Assembly: GCF_022346615.1 (NCBI RefSeq)
Contig: NZ_JAKRNS010000006.1
Span: forward strand, 124,001-188,000
Direction: 5' to 3'
Length of the DNA: 64,000 nucleotides
Origin: Staphylococcus sp. ACRSN
GTDB taxonomy: Bacteria; Bacillota; Bacilli; Staphylococcales; Staphylococcaceae
Shown piece by piece: positions 28,324 to 36,313 of this stretch. Numbering within the stretch: the first letter of the stretch is position 1; each line of letters begins with the position of its first letter. Below the pieces are notes generated by a model, which saw only the letters and a program-made list of their open reading frames with translations, was not told where the DNA came from and searched no databases. The position numbers were made by a program, and so were the translations under genes.

Positions 28324-28366
28324 AAACTGTCGACAACGCTTCATACATTTGTCGGCAGTTTTTTTA
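28324..28366 (+). terminator. Permease terminator
   Basis: AAACTGTCGACAA pairs with TTGTCGGCAGTTT (one G-U) and is followed by seven T residues. Confidence 0.85.
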
Positions 28367-28476
28367 ATTGTTTATTATTAAAATAATCTTACTCAAAACT
28401 ATAAATCATTGTACATATGTTGTTTAAGATTAATTACACAAACCTTGAAACTCTTTTTATAAAGTCTATTAATGGA

Positions 28477-29556
28477 TTAACACCACATAGCAAGTTGCAA
28501 TTTCACGGCGTCATTATATATTCGCGGATCAAGTCCAGTAACTTGTTGGCACTTTGTTAATCTATATAGCAAAGTATTGCGATGTATGTACAATGCCTTA
28601 GCAGTTTGGGTTATATTTAAATTATGCTCGAAAAATGACTGCAACGTTTTAATTGTTTGATTATCAATATTTGCTAATATTCTTTTTTTATAGCGCGTTC
28701 TAATTTCACTATTAATTTGATATAACAATGTTTGTGCCTCGACATCCTCAAATGAAACGACTGATTGTTCGTGTTCATTTAACAGAAACACCAATTCACA
28801 TTCTTCATATGCCTTTTTAAAATCATTCAAACTTGTAAAAACAAGGCTAGATGCCATTTCTATAGCTAAATTTAATTGCATAAAAACTTGATAGATTCGG
28901 GTTATTTTATCATTTAGTTTTGTCTTATCATCATCAGTCACTAGTATGACGATGCGATTATAATTAGTAAATGCAATTACAAACGATTGCCTATTCATTT
29001 TATTTGATAACATACGCACGATGCTATTTTTTGAAAATATTTGCTTTTCTATATCCACAATAATACATTTACGTAAAGTTAATAGTTCCACATTCAATTG
29101 TTGCGTTAAATACCTAATAAAGGTCTTGGAGGGTTCCCCTTTAAGCAACTCTTCAATAAGTAATTCTTGACTACGAATATTCCCTTCCAATTCATAAGTG
29201 AAATAGCTTTGTGATAATAATAACTCTGTCGACATTTTAACTACATCGGCAATTTGCATTAATTGTTGTGGATTGCCTGTTAATCCAATCACACCAACAA
29301 GCTCATCATGAAATATAATAGGTAAATTTATACCTGGTTGTGTTCCTGCCAAATACTTACAATCTGTTTCTGTTAAAGTAATTGTCCGCTCTAATTCAAT
29401 TGCCCGTTTCGCTCCGTAATGTATGTTTCCAATTCTTTTTTTATTATATGAAGCAATAATAACGCCATTATAATTCATAATATTGATATTACTTCTTGTT
29501 CGTTTAACAGTTTCATCTACAATCAATGATGCAATCTCTTCTGTTAATATTTCCAT
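28477..29556 (-). CDS. CdaR-family sugar diacid/glycerate regulator
   Basis: A 359-residue activator of the CdaR family. The N-terminal diacid-recognition domain (LTEEIASLIVDETVKRTRSN through LVGVIGLTGNPQQLMQIADVVKMS) is followed by a linker region and a C-terminal PucR-type HTH (TIKTLQSFFEHNLNITQTAK, ALYIHRNTLLYRLTKCQ). CdaR proteins activate glucarate, galactarate and glycerate genes, and E. coli CdaR responds to glycerate or diacids. Here it is divergent from glycerate kinase and larAEBC, with an inverted repeat in the shared gap. The ATG lies after AGGTTGTGAAGGG. Confidence 0.85.
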   Translation of the reverse strand: MEILTEEIASLIVDETVKRTRSNINIMNYNGVIIASYNKKRIGNIHYGAKRAIELERTITLTETDCKYLAGTQPGINLPIIFHDELVGVIGLTGNPQQLMQIADVVKMSTELLLSQSYFTYELEGNIRSQELLIEELLKGEPSKTFIRYLTQQLNVELLTLRKCIIVDIEKQIFSKNSIVRMLSNKMNRQSFVIAFTNYNRIVILVTDDDKTKLNDKITRIYQVFMQLNLAIEMASSLVFTSLNDFKKAYEECELVFLLNEHEQSVVSFEDVEAQTLLYQINSEIRTRYKKRILANIDNQTIKTLQSFFEHNLNITQTAKALYIHRNTLLYRLTKCQQVTGLDPRIYNDAVKLQLAMWC

Positions 29557-29577
29557 CCCTTCACAACCTATCCTTTA

Positions 29578-29607
29578 TATACAAAATATAACTACTATTT
29601 TTGTATA
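29578..29607. promoter_or_regulatory. Candidate CdaR operator
   Basis: TATACAAAA (29578-29586) and TTTTGTATA (29599-29607) form a perfect 9-base inverted repeat with a 12-base spacer, in the divergent gap between cdaR and glxK. It lies just upstream of the glxK -35 element, where an activator would bind. Confidence 0.5.
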
Positions 29608-29622
29608 GTTTAACTCTATTTT

Positions 29623-29650
29623 CTGACAATTAAAATCGATACAATAGAAT
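29623..29650 (+). promoter_or_regulatory. glxK-larAEBC promoter
   Basis: CTGACA (29623-29628) and TAGAAT (29645-29650) are 16 bases apart, about 40 bases before the glxK start. Both elements are imperfect, consistent with activator dependence. Confidence 0.5.
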
Positions 29651-29660
29651 AATAAAATAT

Positions 29661-29674
29661 AGTAAACGTTTTCA
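29661..29674 (+). promoter_or_regulatory. cre site overlapping glxK leader
   Basis: AGTAAACGTTTTCA fits the CcpA consensus TGWAANCGNTNWCA except at the first base. It lies just downstream of the promoter and abuts the AAGGAGG ribosome binding site, a position typical of catabolite repression by roadblock. Confidence 0.6.
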
Positions 29675-29688
29675 AGGAGGATTAGCTT

Positions 29689-30837
29689 TTGAATATTATA
29701 CTTGCCCCCGATTCATTTAAAGGTAGTATGACCGCTACCCAAGTCACAAATTTAATGCAAGAAAGCATTTCATCTATTTTTCCTAAAGCCGAATTACAGT
29801 CATTACCCATGGGGGATGGTGGCGAAGGAACTATGGAAGCACTTATTAACGCTACCAACGGACAGCTATTTACAGAATCAGTAACTGGACCTTTAGGTAA
29901 TATAGTACAAGCTACATATGGCGTGTTAGGAGATGGCGAAACCTGTGTAGTAGAAATGGCAGAAGCATCAGGACTAAAGCATCTCAAAGAATCACAACTC
30001 AATGCTTTAAAAACGACTACATACGGTACTGGTGAATTGATATTATCAGCTTTAAATAAAGGATATAAGCATTTTATTTTAGCTATTGGTGGTTCTGCCA
30101 CAAATGATGCAGGTGCCGGTATGTTACAAGCATTGGGTGCTAAATTATTAAATAAACAAGGTCATTCAATTGGTTATGGAGGCGCTGAATTAGCCAATCT
30201 TCATTCCATAGATTTAACCGCATTTGATTTAAGAATAGCCCAAGCATCATTTATCGTAGCCAGTGATGTTAATAATCCCTTAGTTGGACCAAAAGGCGCT
30301 TCATTAGTATTTGGTAAACAAAAAGGTGCTACTGACAGAGAGCTACAAATATTAGATAACAACCTTCACCACTTCGCTGATATTGTCGAACTAACATCTA
30401 ACACGCACCTACATGATTTTCCTGGTGCTGGTGCCGCTGGAGGATTAGGTGGTGCATTCAAAGCATTCTTCCCTAGCCAGTTCCGCAATGGCATAGACGT
30501 AGTTATAGAATATAGTCAATTCAATCAGTATGTTTCAAATGCTGACTTAGTACTTTCTGGCGAAGGGAAAATAGACCATCAAACTTTATACGGTAAAACG
30601 CCAATCGGTGTTGCACGATGTGCACAGCAATATAACGTCCCCGTCATATTAATTGGTGGTACTGTAGATATCGCAATAGAGAAACTTCATGAACACGGTA
30701 TTTTAAGTGCTTTTAGTTTGGTAGATGGTCCGAAATCTTTGCCTGACACACTCGCAAACTCAGAAAAGCTTATACAAGGTATAACTAAAAACATAGTTTC
30801 TACTTTTTTCCATAGTGAAATACAGAGAGCACAATAA
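29689..30837 (+). CDS. glxK: Glycerate kinase (GlxK/GarK family)
   Basis: A 382-residue glycerate kinase that phosphorylates D-glycerate (to 2-phosphoglycerate in the characterised GarK/GlxK enzymes). Recognisable motifs are LAPDSFKGSMTATQV at the N-terminus, PMGDGGEGTMEAL, GGSATNDAGAGMLQALG and LSGEGKIDHQTLYGKTPIGV. The start is TTG at 29689, eight bases after AAGGAGG. It is first in an operon with larA, larE, larB and larC and divergent from a CdaR regulator. This linkage suggests the Lar system feeds it D-glycerate; that is inference. Confidence 0.92.
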   Translation: MNIILAPDSFKGSMTATQVTNLMQESISSIFPKAELQSLPMGDGGEGTMEALINATNGQLFTESVTGPLGNIVQATYGVLGDGETCVVEMAEASGLKHLKESQLNALKTTTYGTGELILSALNKGYKHFILAIGGSATNDAGAGMLQALGAKLLNKQGHSIGYGGAELANLHSIDLTAFDLRIAQASFIVASDVNNPLVGPKGASLVFGKQKGATDRELQILDNNLHHFADIVELTSNTHLHDFPGAGAAGGLGGAFKAFFPSQFRNGIDVVIEYSQFNQYVSNADLVLSGEGKIDHQTLYGKTPIGVARCAQQYNVPVILIGGTVDIAIEKLHEHGILSAFSLVDGPKSLPDTLANSEKLIQGITKNIVSTFFHSEIQRAQ

Positions 30838-30881
30838 TGAACAGACCTGTAGATTCATTCGATCCCTTTTGGAACAAATAA
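30837..30881 (+). CDS. Possible 14-codon small ORF between glxK and larA
   Basis: An ATG overlapping the glxK stop codon (TAATG) opens a 14-codon frame, MNRPVDSFDPFWNK, that ends just before the larA ribosome binding site. There is no strong Shine-Dalgarno, but stop-start overlap would allow coupling. It may be a coupling peptide, a remnant of a lost gene, or chance. Confidence 0.25.
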   Translation: MNRPVDSFDPFWNK

Positions 30882-30895
30882 GGAGGTAAACGTAA

Positions 30896-32155
30896 ATGAA
30901 AGCTAATATTTTATATGGTAAATCTAGTGTCGAGTTAGATTTGCCAGATCATTCAGTTCGTATAGAACCAACTGATCAGCCCGCATTAGATCAACCTGAG
31001 CAAGCAATTCAAGATGCCTTAGCATCGCCAATTGGTATACCACCATTAAAAACTTTAGTCCATGAAGATCAAACAGTGGCTATTGTTATCAGTGATATTA
31101 CAAGACCAACGCCTAATCATATTCTTGTACCTTTAATTATTGACTGTCTAAAACATGTACCGGTAGAAAATTTTGTCATTATCAATGGCACAGGAACTCA
31201 TAGAGATCAAACACGCGAAGAGTTAATTCAAATGTTAGGTGAAGATATCGTAAACAAAGTGAAAATCGTTCATAATCATTGCAACGACAAAGCTAGTTTA
31301 AAGAAAGTTGGCCATAGTAAATATGGGTGTGATGTCTATTTAAATAAGGATTACGTCGATGCTGACTTTAAAATCGTTACTGGCTTTATTGAACCGCACT
31401 TTTTCGCGGGATTCTCAGGTGGTCCAAAAGGAATCATGCCAGGTATTGCTGGTATAGAAACAATTATGACCTTCCACAATGCCAAAATGATTGGAGATAT
31501 GAGATCCACATGGGGCAATATGGAAGACAATCCAGTACAAGCTATGACCCGGGAAATTAATGCAATGTGTAAACCAGATTTCATGCTTAATGTCACACTA
31601 AATAAATCTAAAGACATCACTGCTGTATTTGCAGGTGAGCTATATGAAGCACACGATATTGGATGTGCTTATGCTAAATCTCATGCAATGTTTAAATGTG
31701 ATAATAGATTCGATGTAGTTATCGCATCCAATTCCGGATATCCTCTAGATCAAAATTTATATCAAACTGTTAAAGGCATGAGTGCCGCACACAAAGTAGT
31801 TAAAGAGGGTGGCAGTATTATTATGTTCTCCGAATGCAGTGACGGTTACCCTAATCATGGCAACTTTGCCGAAATCTTAAAAATGGCAGAGTCCCCACAA
31901 GAATTATTGGATATGATAAATGATCCTAAATTTGGCATGCTAGATCAATGGCAAGTCCAAAAACAAGCTGTTATTCAAACCTTTGCTGATGTATATCTCT
32001 ATTCAACACTCACAAATCAACAAACTACAGATGCAATGTTACACCCAGTAAATGATATTAAGGAAACATTAGCACAACTCACTGAAAAATACGGTCAAGA
32101 TATGACTATAGGCGTCATGCCTTTAGGTCCACTGACAATACCCTATGTTGAATAA
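30896..32155 (+). CDS. larA: LarA-family nickel-pincer 2-hydroxyacid racemase/epimerase
   Basis: A 419-residue homologue of lactate racemase LarA, which inverts the configuration at C2 of 2-hydroxyacids using the nickel-pincer nucleotide (NPN) cofactor. All functional residues are present: Asp67 and Arg70 in SDITRPTP, His102/Arg103 in GTGTHR, His168 in EPHFFAG, Lys178 in GGPKGI (covalent cofactor lysine) and His194 in MTFHNAK (nickel ligand). They correspond to D72, R75, H108, H174, K184 and H200 of L. plantarum LarA. Operon linkage to glycerate kinase suggests a glycerate-like substrate rather than lactate. ATG after AAGGAGG. Confidence 0.9.
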   Translation: MKANILYGKSSVELDLPDHSVRIEPTDQPALDQPEQAIQDALASPIGIPPLKTLVHEDQTVAIVISDITRPTPNHILVPLIIDCLKHVPVENFVIINGTGTHRDQTREELIQMLGEDIVNKVKIVHNHCNDKASLKKVGHSKYGCDVYLNKDYVDADFKIVTGFIEPHFFAGFSGGPKGIMPGIAGIETIMTFHNAKMIGDMRSTWGNMEDNPVQAMTREINAMCKPDFMLNVTLNKSKDITAVFAGELYEAHDIGCAYAKSHAMFKCDNRFDVVIASNSGYPLDQNLYQTVKGMSAAHKVVKEGGSIIMFSECSDGYPNHGNFAEILKMAESPQELLDMINDPKFGMLDQWQVQKQAVIQTFADVYLYSTLTNQQTTDAMLHPVNDIKETLAQLTEKYGQDMTIGVMPLGPLTIPYVE

Positions 32156-32177
32156 TTATTTTTAGGAGGAACCATTT

Positions 32178-33008
32178 ATGAATCAAAATACAATTGTAGA
32201 AAAAAACCAAAAACTAACAGAAATTATAAAACCATTAGGTACTGTTTTAGTCGCATTTTCAGGTGGTGTAGATAGTAGCTTCGTCTTAAAAAAATCAATA
32301 GATGTCTTAGGTAAATACAATGTTAAAGGTGTTATCGTGAAATCTGAATTATTTAGAGAAGAAGAATTTAATGCGGCAAGAGAATTAGGCAAGTCGTTAA
32401 ATGTAGAAATTATAGAAACTGAAATTGCAGAATTACAAGATCCTCAAATTATAAAAAACACGCCTGAAAGCTGGTATCACAGTAAGCGACTATTATATGG
32501 CGAACTTGAACGCTTACGTGAAGTATATAAATTTAACTACGTATTAGATGGCATGATTATGGATGATTTAGATGATTTTCGACCTGGACTCAAAGCAAGA
32601 ACAGAATTTCATGTTCGCAGTATCTTACAAGAAGCAAATTTATACAAAAGTGAAATTCGTGAATTAAGCAAACAATACCATATACCTGTTTGGAATAAAC
32701 CTGCCCTTTGTAGTCTTGCATCACGTATACCTTATGGCGATCCACTAACTTTCACTAAAATTAACAAAGTTAACGAAGCAGAAAAATTTATTTCTAGCTT
32801 AGGTATCGAGCATGTCCGTGTTCGTTATCATAATAATATTGCACGAGTGGAAGTATCTGAACAACATATACAAACCGTTATTAAATATCGTAACGAAATC
32901 ACATTACGCCTAAAAGAATTCGGATTTGATTACGTTACAGTGGATTTAGAAGGATATAGAACAGGTAGTATGAATGAAGTAATTAATACTACGAATCAAT
33001 TAATATAG
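32178..33008 (+). CDS. larE: ATP-dependent sacrificial sulfur transferase LarE
   Basis: A 276-residue PP-loop enzyme that adenylates the carboxylated nicotinate mononucleotide and donates sulfur to build the NPN cofactor of LarA. The PP-loop is AFSGGVDSSFV at residues 26-36. Cys178 in NKPALCSLASRIPYG corresponds to the Cys176 of L. plantarum LarE that is sacrificed to dehydroalanine, so this is the single-cysteine type rather than the [4Fe-4S] type. It lies 22 bases after larA behind AGGAGGAACC. Confidence 0.92.
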   Translation: MNQNTIVEKNQKLTEIIKPLGTVLVAFSGGVDSSFVLKKSIDVLGKYNVKGVIVKSELFREEEFNAARELGKSLNVEIIETEIAELQDPQIIKNTPESWYHSKRLLYGELERLREVYKFNYVLDGMIMDDLDDFRPGLKARTEFHVRSILQEANLYKSEIRELSKQYHIPVWNKPALCSLASRIPYGDPLTFTKINKVNEAEKFISSLGIEHVRVRYHNNIARVEVSEQHIQTVIKYRNEITLRLKEFGFDYVTVDLEGYRTGSMNEVINTTNQLI

Positions 33009-33025
33009 AGAAAATAGGTGATCCA

Positions 33026-33805
33026 ATGAGTCATAATAATCAGTCCATCGAAGCACTTTTGACAGCAGTTCAGTCACAGACTATCTCTATAGATTCCGCG
33101 ATGGAACAATTAAAACACTATAATGATGTTGGATTTGCTAAAGTAGACCTACATCGTAAGCAACGCCAAGGGTTTCCTGAAGTTATATTCGGTGAAGGCA
33201 AGGATGCCCAGCAAATAAAAATAATAATAGAATCACTCCTAACAAAGGATGAAACAATATTAATTACAAGAATCAACAAAGAGAAAGCTGATGAGATTTT
33301 AACGCAATATCCTCAACTAGCATACTATAAAACTGCAAATATACTAGCAACTCCAGTGTCATCAATAGCTAAATCATACAATAAAGCTGCAATTATTTGT
33401 GCCGGCACATCTGATTTGCCAATTGCAGAAGAAGCAGCTATTACAGCACAAGTGATGGGCGTCGAGATTGAACGTTTTTATGATGTTGGTGTATCCGGCA
33501 TCCATCGATTATTCGACCAACTGGAATCTATTCGTAAGTGTAAGGTATCCATTGTAATTGCTGGTATGGAAGGTGCATTATCTAGCGTGGTTTCTGGGTT
33601 AGTAGATCATCCAGTTTATGCTGTCCCAACAAGTGTAGGCTACGGCGCAAATTTAAATGGCATCACCACGCTATTGTCTATGATTAATTCATGTGCTCCT
33701 GGTACAAGCGTCTTAAATATTGATAATGGTTTTGGTGGTGGCTATAATGCTGCGATGCTCATAAACATGTTAGAAAAAGAAAAATATTCGGAGGAATCTT
33801 TATGA
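33026..33805 (+). CDS. larB: NPN cofactor biosynthesis carboxylase/hydrolase LarB
   Basis: A 259-residue protein that carboxylates nicotinic acid adenine dinucleotide and hydrolyses it, the first step of NPN synthesis. The C-terminal PurE-like domain has CAGTSDLPIAEEAAITAQVM near residue 125 and VAGMEGALSSV-like IAGMEGALSSVVSGL. Cys223 in INSCAPGTSV corresponds to Cys221 of the L. plantarum protein, which forms a transient adduct with the pyridinium ring. It starts 17 bases after larE behind AATAGGTGATCC, and its stop overlaps the larC start. Confidence 0.92.
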   Translation: MSHNNQSIEALLTAVQSQTISIDSAMEQLKHYNDVGFAKVDLHRKQRQGFPEVIFGEGKDAQQIKIIIESLLTKDETILITRINKEKADEILTQYPQLAYYKTANILATPVSSIAKSYNKAAIICAGTSDLPIAEEAAITAQVMGVEIERFYDVGVSGIHRLFDQLESIRKCKVSIVIAGMEGALSSVVSGLVDHPVYAVPTSVGYGANLNGITTLLSMINSCAPGTSVLNIDNGFGGGYNAAMLINMLEKEKYSEESL

Positions 33806-35010
33806 CTCAATCGTTATACTTAGATTGTCATGCTGGTATTGCAGGTGATATGTTACTTTCTGCTTTAATTGATTTAGGCGCAGATATTGATTATATAAAT
33901 CATCACTTAAAGACATTACCGCTCAATGACTTTGAACTACATTTTTCAAAAAAAGATAAAAATGGTATCCAAGCAACTACTTTAGATATTACATTCGAGG
34001 AGTCTCACCACCACCGTACGGCTAAAACGATTTATGATATCATTCAACAAAGTACATTACCAAAACGTGTAAAGTCACGTAGTACAAGTGTTTTTGAAGT
34101 AATTGCACATGCTGAAGCACAAGTACATGGCATGAATGTAGATGATGTTCATTTCCATGAAGTTGGTGCTATGGATTCAATTATAGATATCATTGGTTGT
34201 TGTTTAGCACTAGAAGATTTAGCAATCGATACAATTATAGCTTCACCAGTACCAACGGGGAATGGCAAAGTAAAAATTGCACATGGTGTTTATCCTATTC
34301 CTGCACCTGCTACTGCAGAAATATTAAAAGGTATCCCGCTTGCCACTTTTGACGTTCAAGGTGAATTAACTACACCAACAGGCGCGGGATTTATCAAAGC
34401 ACTTGTTGACGATATAGGTCCAATGCCAAATATAGTAATCAATAACATCGGTTATGGTGGTGGTAGTAAAGACTTTGACTTCCCTAATGTAATCAGAGCG
34501 ATACAATTTACTACTAATCGTAATACAATCAATAACAAATCAACTGAAATTGACCAGACACCTAATCATGTACAAGTTATAGAATGCCAAATTGATGATA
34601 TGACAGCAGAAACACTTGGCTTTCTTGTTGAGCAATTATTTGATAATGGGGTCTTAGATGCCTACTATACACCGATTATTATGAAAAAAAGTCGTCCGTC
34701 TACACTACTAACGTTGATATGTCGTCTAGAAGACGTCTCATTTTTTGAATCGTATATCTTAAAAAACACTTCATCTTTAGGTGTCAGAAGTCACACAACA
34801 CAAAGACAAACTTTACTAAGAAACTTCACAAAAATAACGACCAAATACGGTCCAATTTCTGTGAAGTTAGGTCTATTCAATCAAAAAATCATTAAAACCA
34901 AACCTGAGTTTGAAGATGTTAAAAAAGCTGCAATACACGCAAATGAACCTATTTTAACTGTTTATAAATACATCGAGTCAGAAATACAAAACCAAATATT
35001 AAATATGTAA
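33802..35010 (+). CDS. larC: Nickel-insertion protein LarC, single uninterrupted ORF
   Basis: A 402-residue CTP-dependent nickel insertase that completes the NPN cofactor. The N-terminal LarC1-like half contains LDCHAGIAGDMLLSALIDLG, a short histidine run (SHHHRTAKTI) and VHFHEVGAMDSIIDI. The C-terminal LarC2-like half contains CQIDDMTAETLGFL and KKSRPSTLLTLIC. In L. plantarum the halves are joined by programmed frameshifting; here one frame encodes both. The ATG overlaps the larB stop by four bases (ATGA) and follows GGAGGAATC. Confidence 0.92.
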   Translation: MTQSLYLDCHAGIAGDMLLSALIDLGADIDYINHHLKTLPLNDFELHFSKKDKNGIQATTLDITFEESHHHRTAKTIYDIIQQSTLPKRVKSRSTSVFEVIAHAEAQVHGMNVDDVHFHEVGAMDSIIDIIGCCLALEDLAIDTIIASPVPTGNGKVKIAHGVYPIPAPATAEILKGIPLATFDVQGELTTPTGAGFIKALVDDIGPMPNIVINNIGYGGGSKDFDFPNVIRAIQFTTNRNTINNKSTEIDQTPNHVQVIECQIDDMTAETLGFLVEQLFDNGVLDAYYTPIIMKKSRPSTLLTLICRLEDVSFFESYILKNTSSLGVRSHTTQRQTLLRNFTKITTKYGPISVKLGLFNQKIIKTKPEFEDVKKAAIHANEPILTVYKYIESEIQNQILNM

Positions 35011-35023
35011 CTTCTATGTAATT

Positions 35024-35118
35024 AAAAAGGTAGTTCACACCGTTAACTGTACATGTATCATCACCTTTACTAGAAATGATACAGTACTTACTTTATCACG
35101 CGTGTAAACTACCTTTTT
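35024..35118. terminator. Branched bidirectional terminator after larC
   Basis: AAAAGGTAGTT near 35025 pairs with AACTACCTTTT near 35115, enclosing an inner hairpin (GTATCAT near 35055 with ATGATAC near 35077). T tracts occur on both strands, separating larC from the convergent oxidoreductase. The internal structure is unusually long for a simple terminator. Confidence 0.65.
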
Positions 35119-35155
35119 TGTATTATTATTTATTTTAATATACTGTGTAATAATA

Positions 35156-36145
35156 TTATACTTTAGAAGGTCCTACCTTAAGATTAGCACTATCTAACGC
35201 CAACTCTAAGACTTCTACAACCTGAATACTATGCTCTAACTGAGCTTGTGCGAGTTCATAATCTTTATTACGAATCATTTGTATCATCTTTACAAATTCT
35301 TCATGCATACGATGTTCAAATTGATTTAATTGATATAGCTGTGTGCCACCATCAATATGATTCACTTCAAAGGATTGTAATTCATTGGTTGGTCCCTGAA
35401 TATGAATCGTAGCTTGATCCCCTTGTATATATGAATGATTATCTGAATTAGAATCTTTTGCTCCGATACAAACAACTTTCAAATCATCATAGTCTAATTG
35501 TAAAATTCCTGAGGTATCGATATTTTTTTCAACATTTGCAAAATAAGCTACACCCTTAGGTTTACCAAACAGACCTACTGCTAAATGTACATTATAGACA
35601 TTAATATCCATTAATGCTCCTCCACCCATTTCTGGATTAAAGGCAGGCTGAATGATATCTTTTTTAAAATTATCATATCTAGATGAATATTGAGAATAGT
35701 TGAACTGAGCAATCTTAGTTTCACCGATTTCTTGAATTGTATTCTTCAGTACATCATAATTCCCAAGATATAGATTTGTAATCGCCTCAGTAATTATAAT
35801 ATTTTTCGATTCAGCAATTGTTTTTAAAGACTCTAATTCTGCTCTTGTTAATGTAAAAGGCTTTTCACATATAACATGTTTACCATGTTCAATTGCTTGC
35901 TTAGCATAATAATAGTGTAAATGATTTGGTACAGCAATGTAGACTATATCTAAATCTACATCTTGTAAAAATTGAGCATAGTCATCATAGACATTTTTAA
36001 TATTAAACTGCTTTTGCAGATCATTCACATTTTCAGGATTTCTGCCTGTTGTAACAATACTTTGAAATTCAACATCAGAAATTTGTTCCAAAATAGGCAA
36101 AGCCTCTTTCACAATTTTACCTGCACCAACAATACCAATATTCAT
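35156..36145 (-). CDS. Gfo/Idh/MocA-family oxidoreductase
   Basis: A 329-residue NAD(P)-dependent dehydrogenase. The N-terminal Rossmann fold shows GIVGAGKIVKEALPIL, and HVICEKPFTL holds the conserved EKP motif with its active-site lysine near residue 97. The C-terminal alpha/beta domain includes GGGALMDINVYNVHLAVGLFG. Family members act on sugars, polyols and their derivatives. It is downstream of the xylose genes on the same strand, but a 168-base gap with a hairpin separates it from the transporter, so pentose involvement is only suggested. The ATG follows AGAAGGGTTTAAAT. Confidence 0.82.
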   Translation of the reverse strand: MNIGIVGAGKIVKEALPILEQISDVEFQSIVTTGRNPENVNDLQKQFNIKNVYDDYAQFLQDVDLDIVYIAVPNHLHYYYAKQAIEHGKHVICEKPFTLTRAELESLKTIAESKNIIITEAITNLYLGNYDVLKNTIQEIGETKIAQFNYSQYSSRYDNFKKDIIQPAFNPEMGGGALMDINVYNVHLAVGLFGKPKGVAYFANVEKNIDTSGILQLDYDDLKVVCIGAKDSNSDNHSYIQGDQATIHIQGPTNELQSFEVNHIDGGTQLYQLNQFEHRMHEEFVKMIQMIRNKDYELAQAQLEHSIQVVEVLELALDSANLKVGPSKV

Positions 36146-36249
36146 ATTTAAACCCTTCTTCCCCTTGAAATTTGTAATTCACTTATATGTAAGCATAATC
36201 TTTATACATTATTTGTCAATTCATATTATTTTTGAATTTTTAAATAAAT

Positions 36250-36300
36250 AAAAAACACTTCAGCATTAGTAAAAATATACTTATAACTGAAATGTTTATA
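36250..36300 (-). terminator. Probable terminator of the xylose transporter gene
   Basis: On the minus strand AACATTTCAG pairs with CTGAAGTGTT (G-U allowed) around a long loop, and six T residues follow. It separates the xylAB-transporter unit from the oxidoreductase. Confidence 0.5.
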
Positions 36301-36313
36301 TAAATTTATATTT

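Noticed and set aside
33802-35010. Frameshift site in larC
   Set aside because: The frame is continuous across both halves, so no shift is needed to make the full protein.
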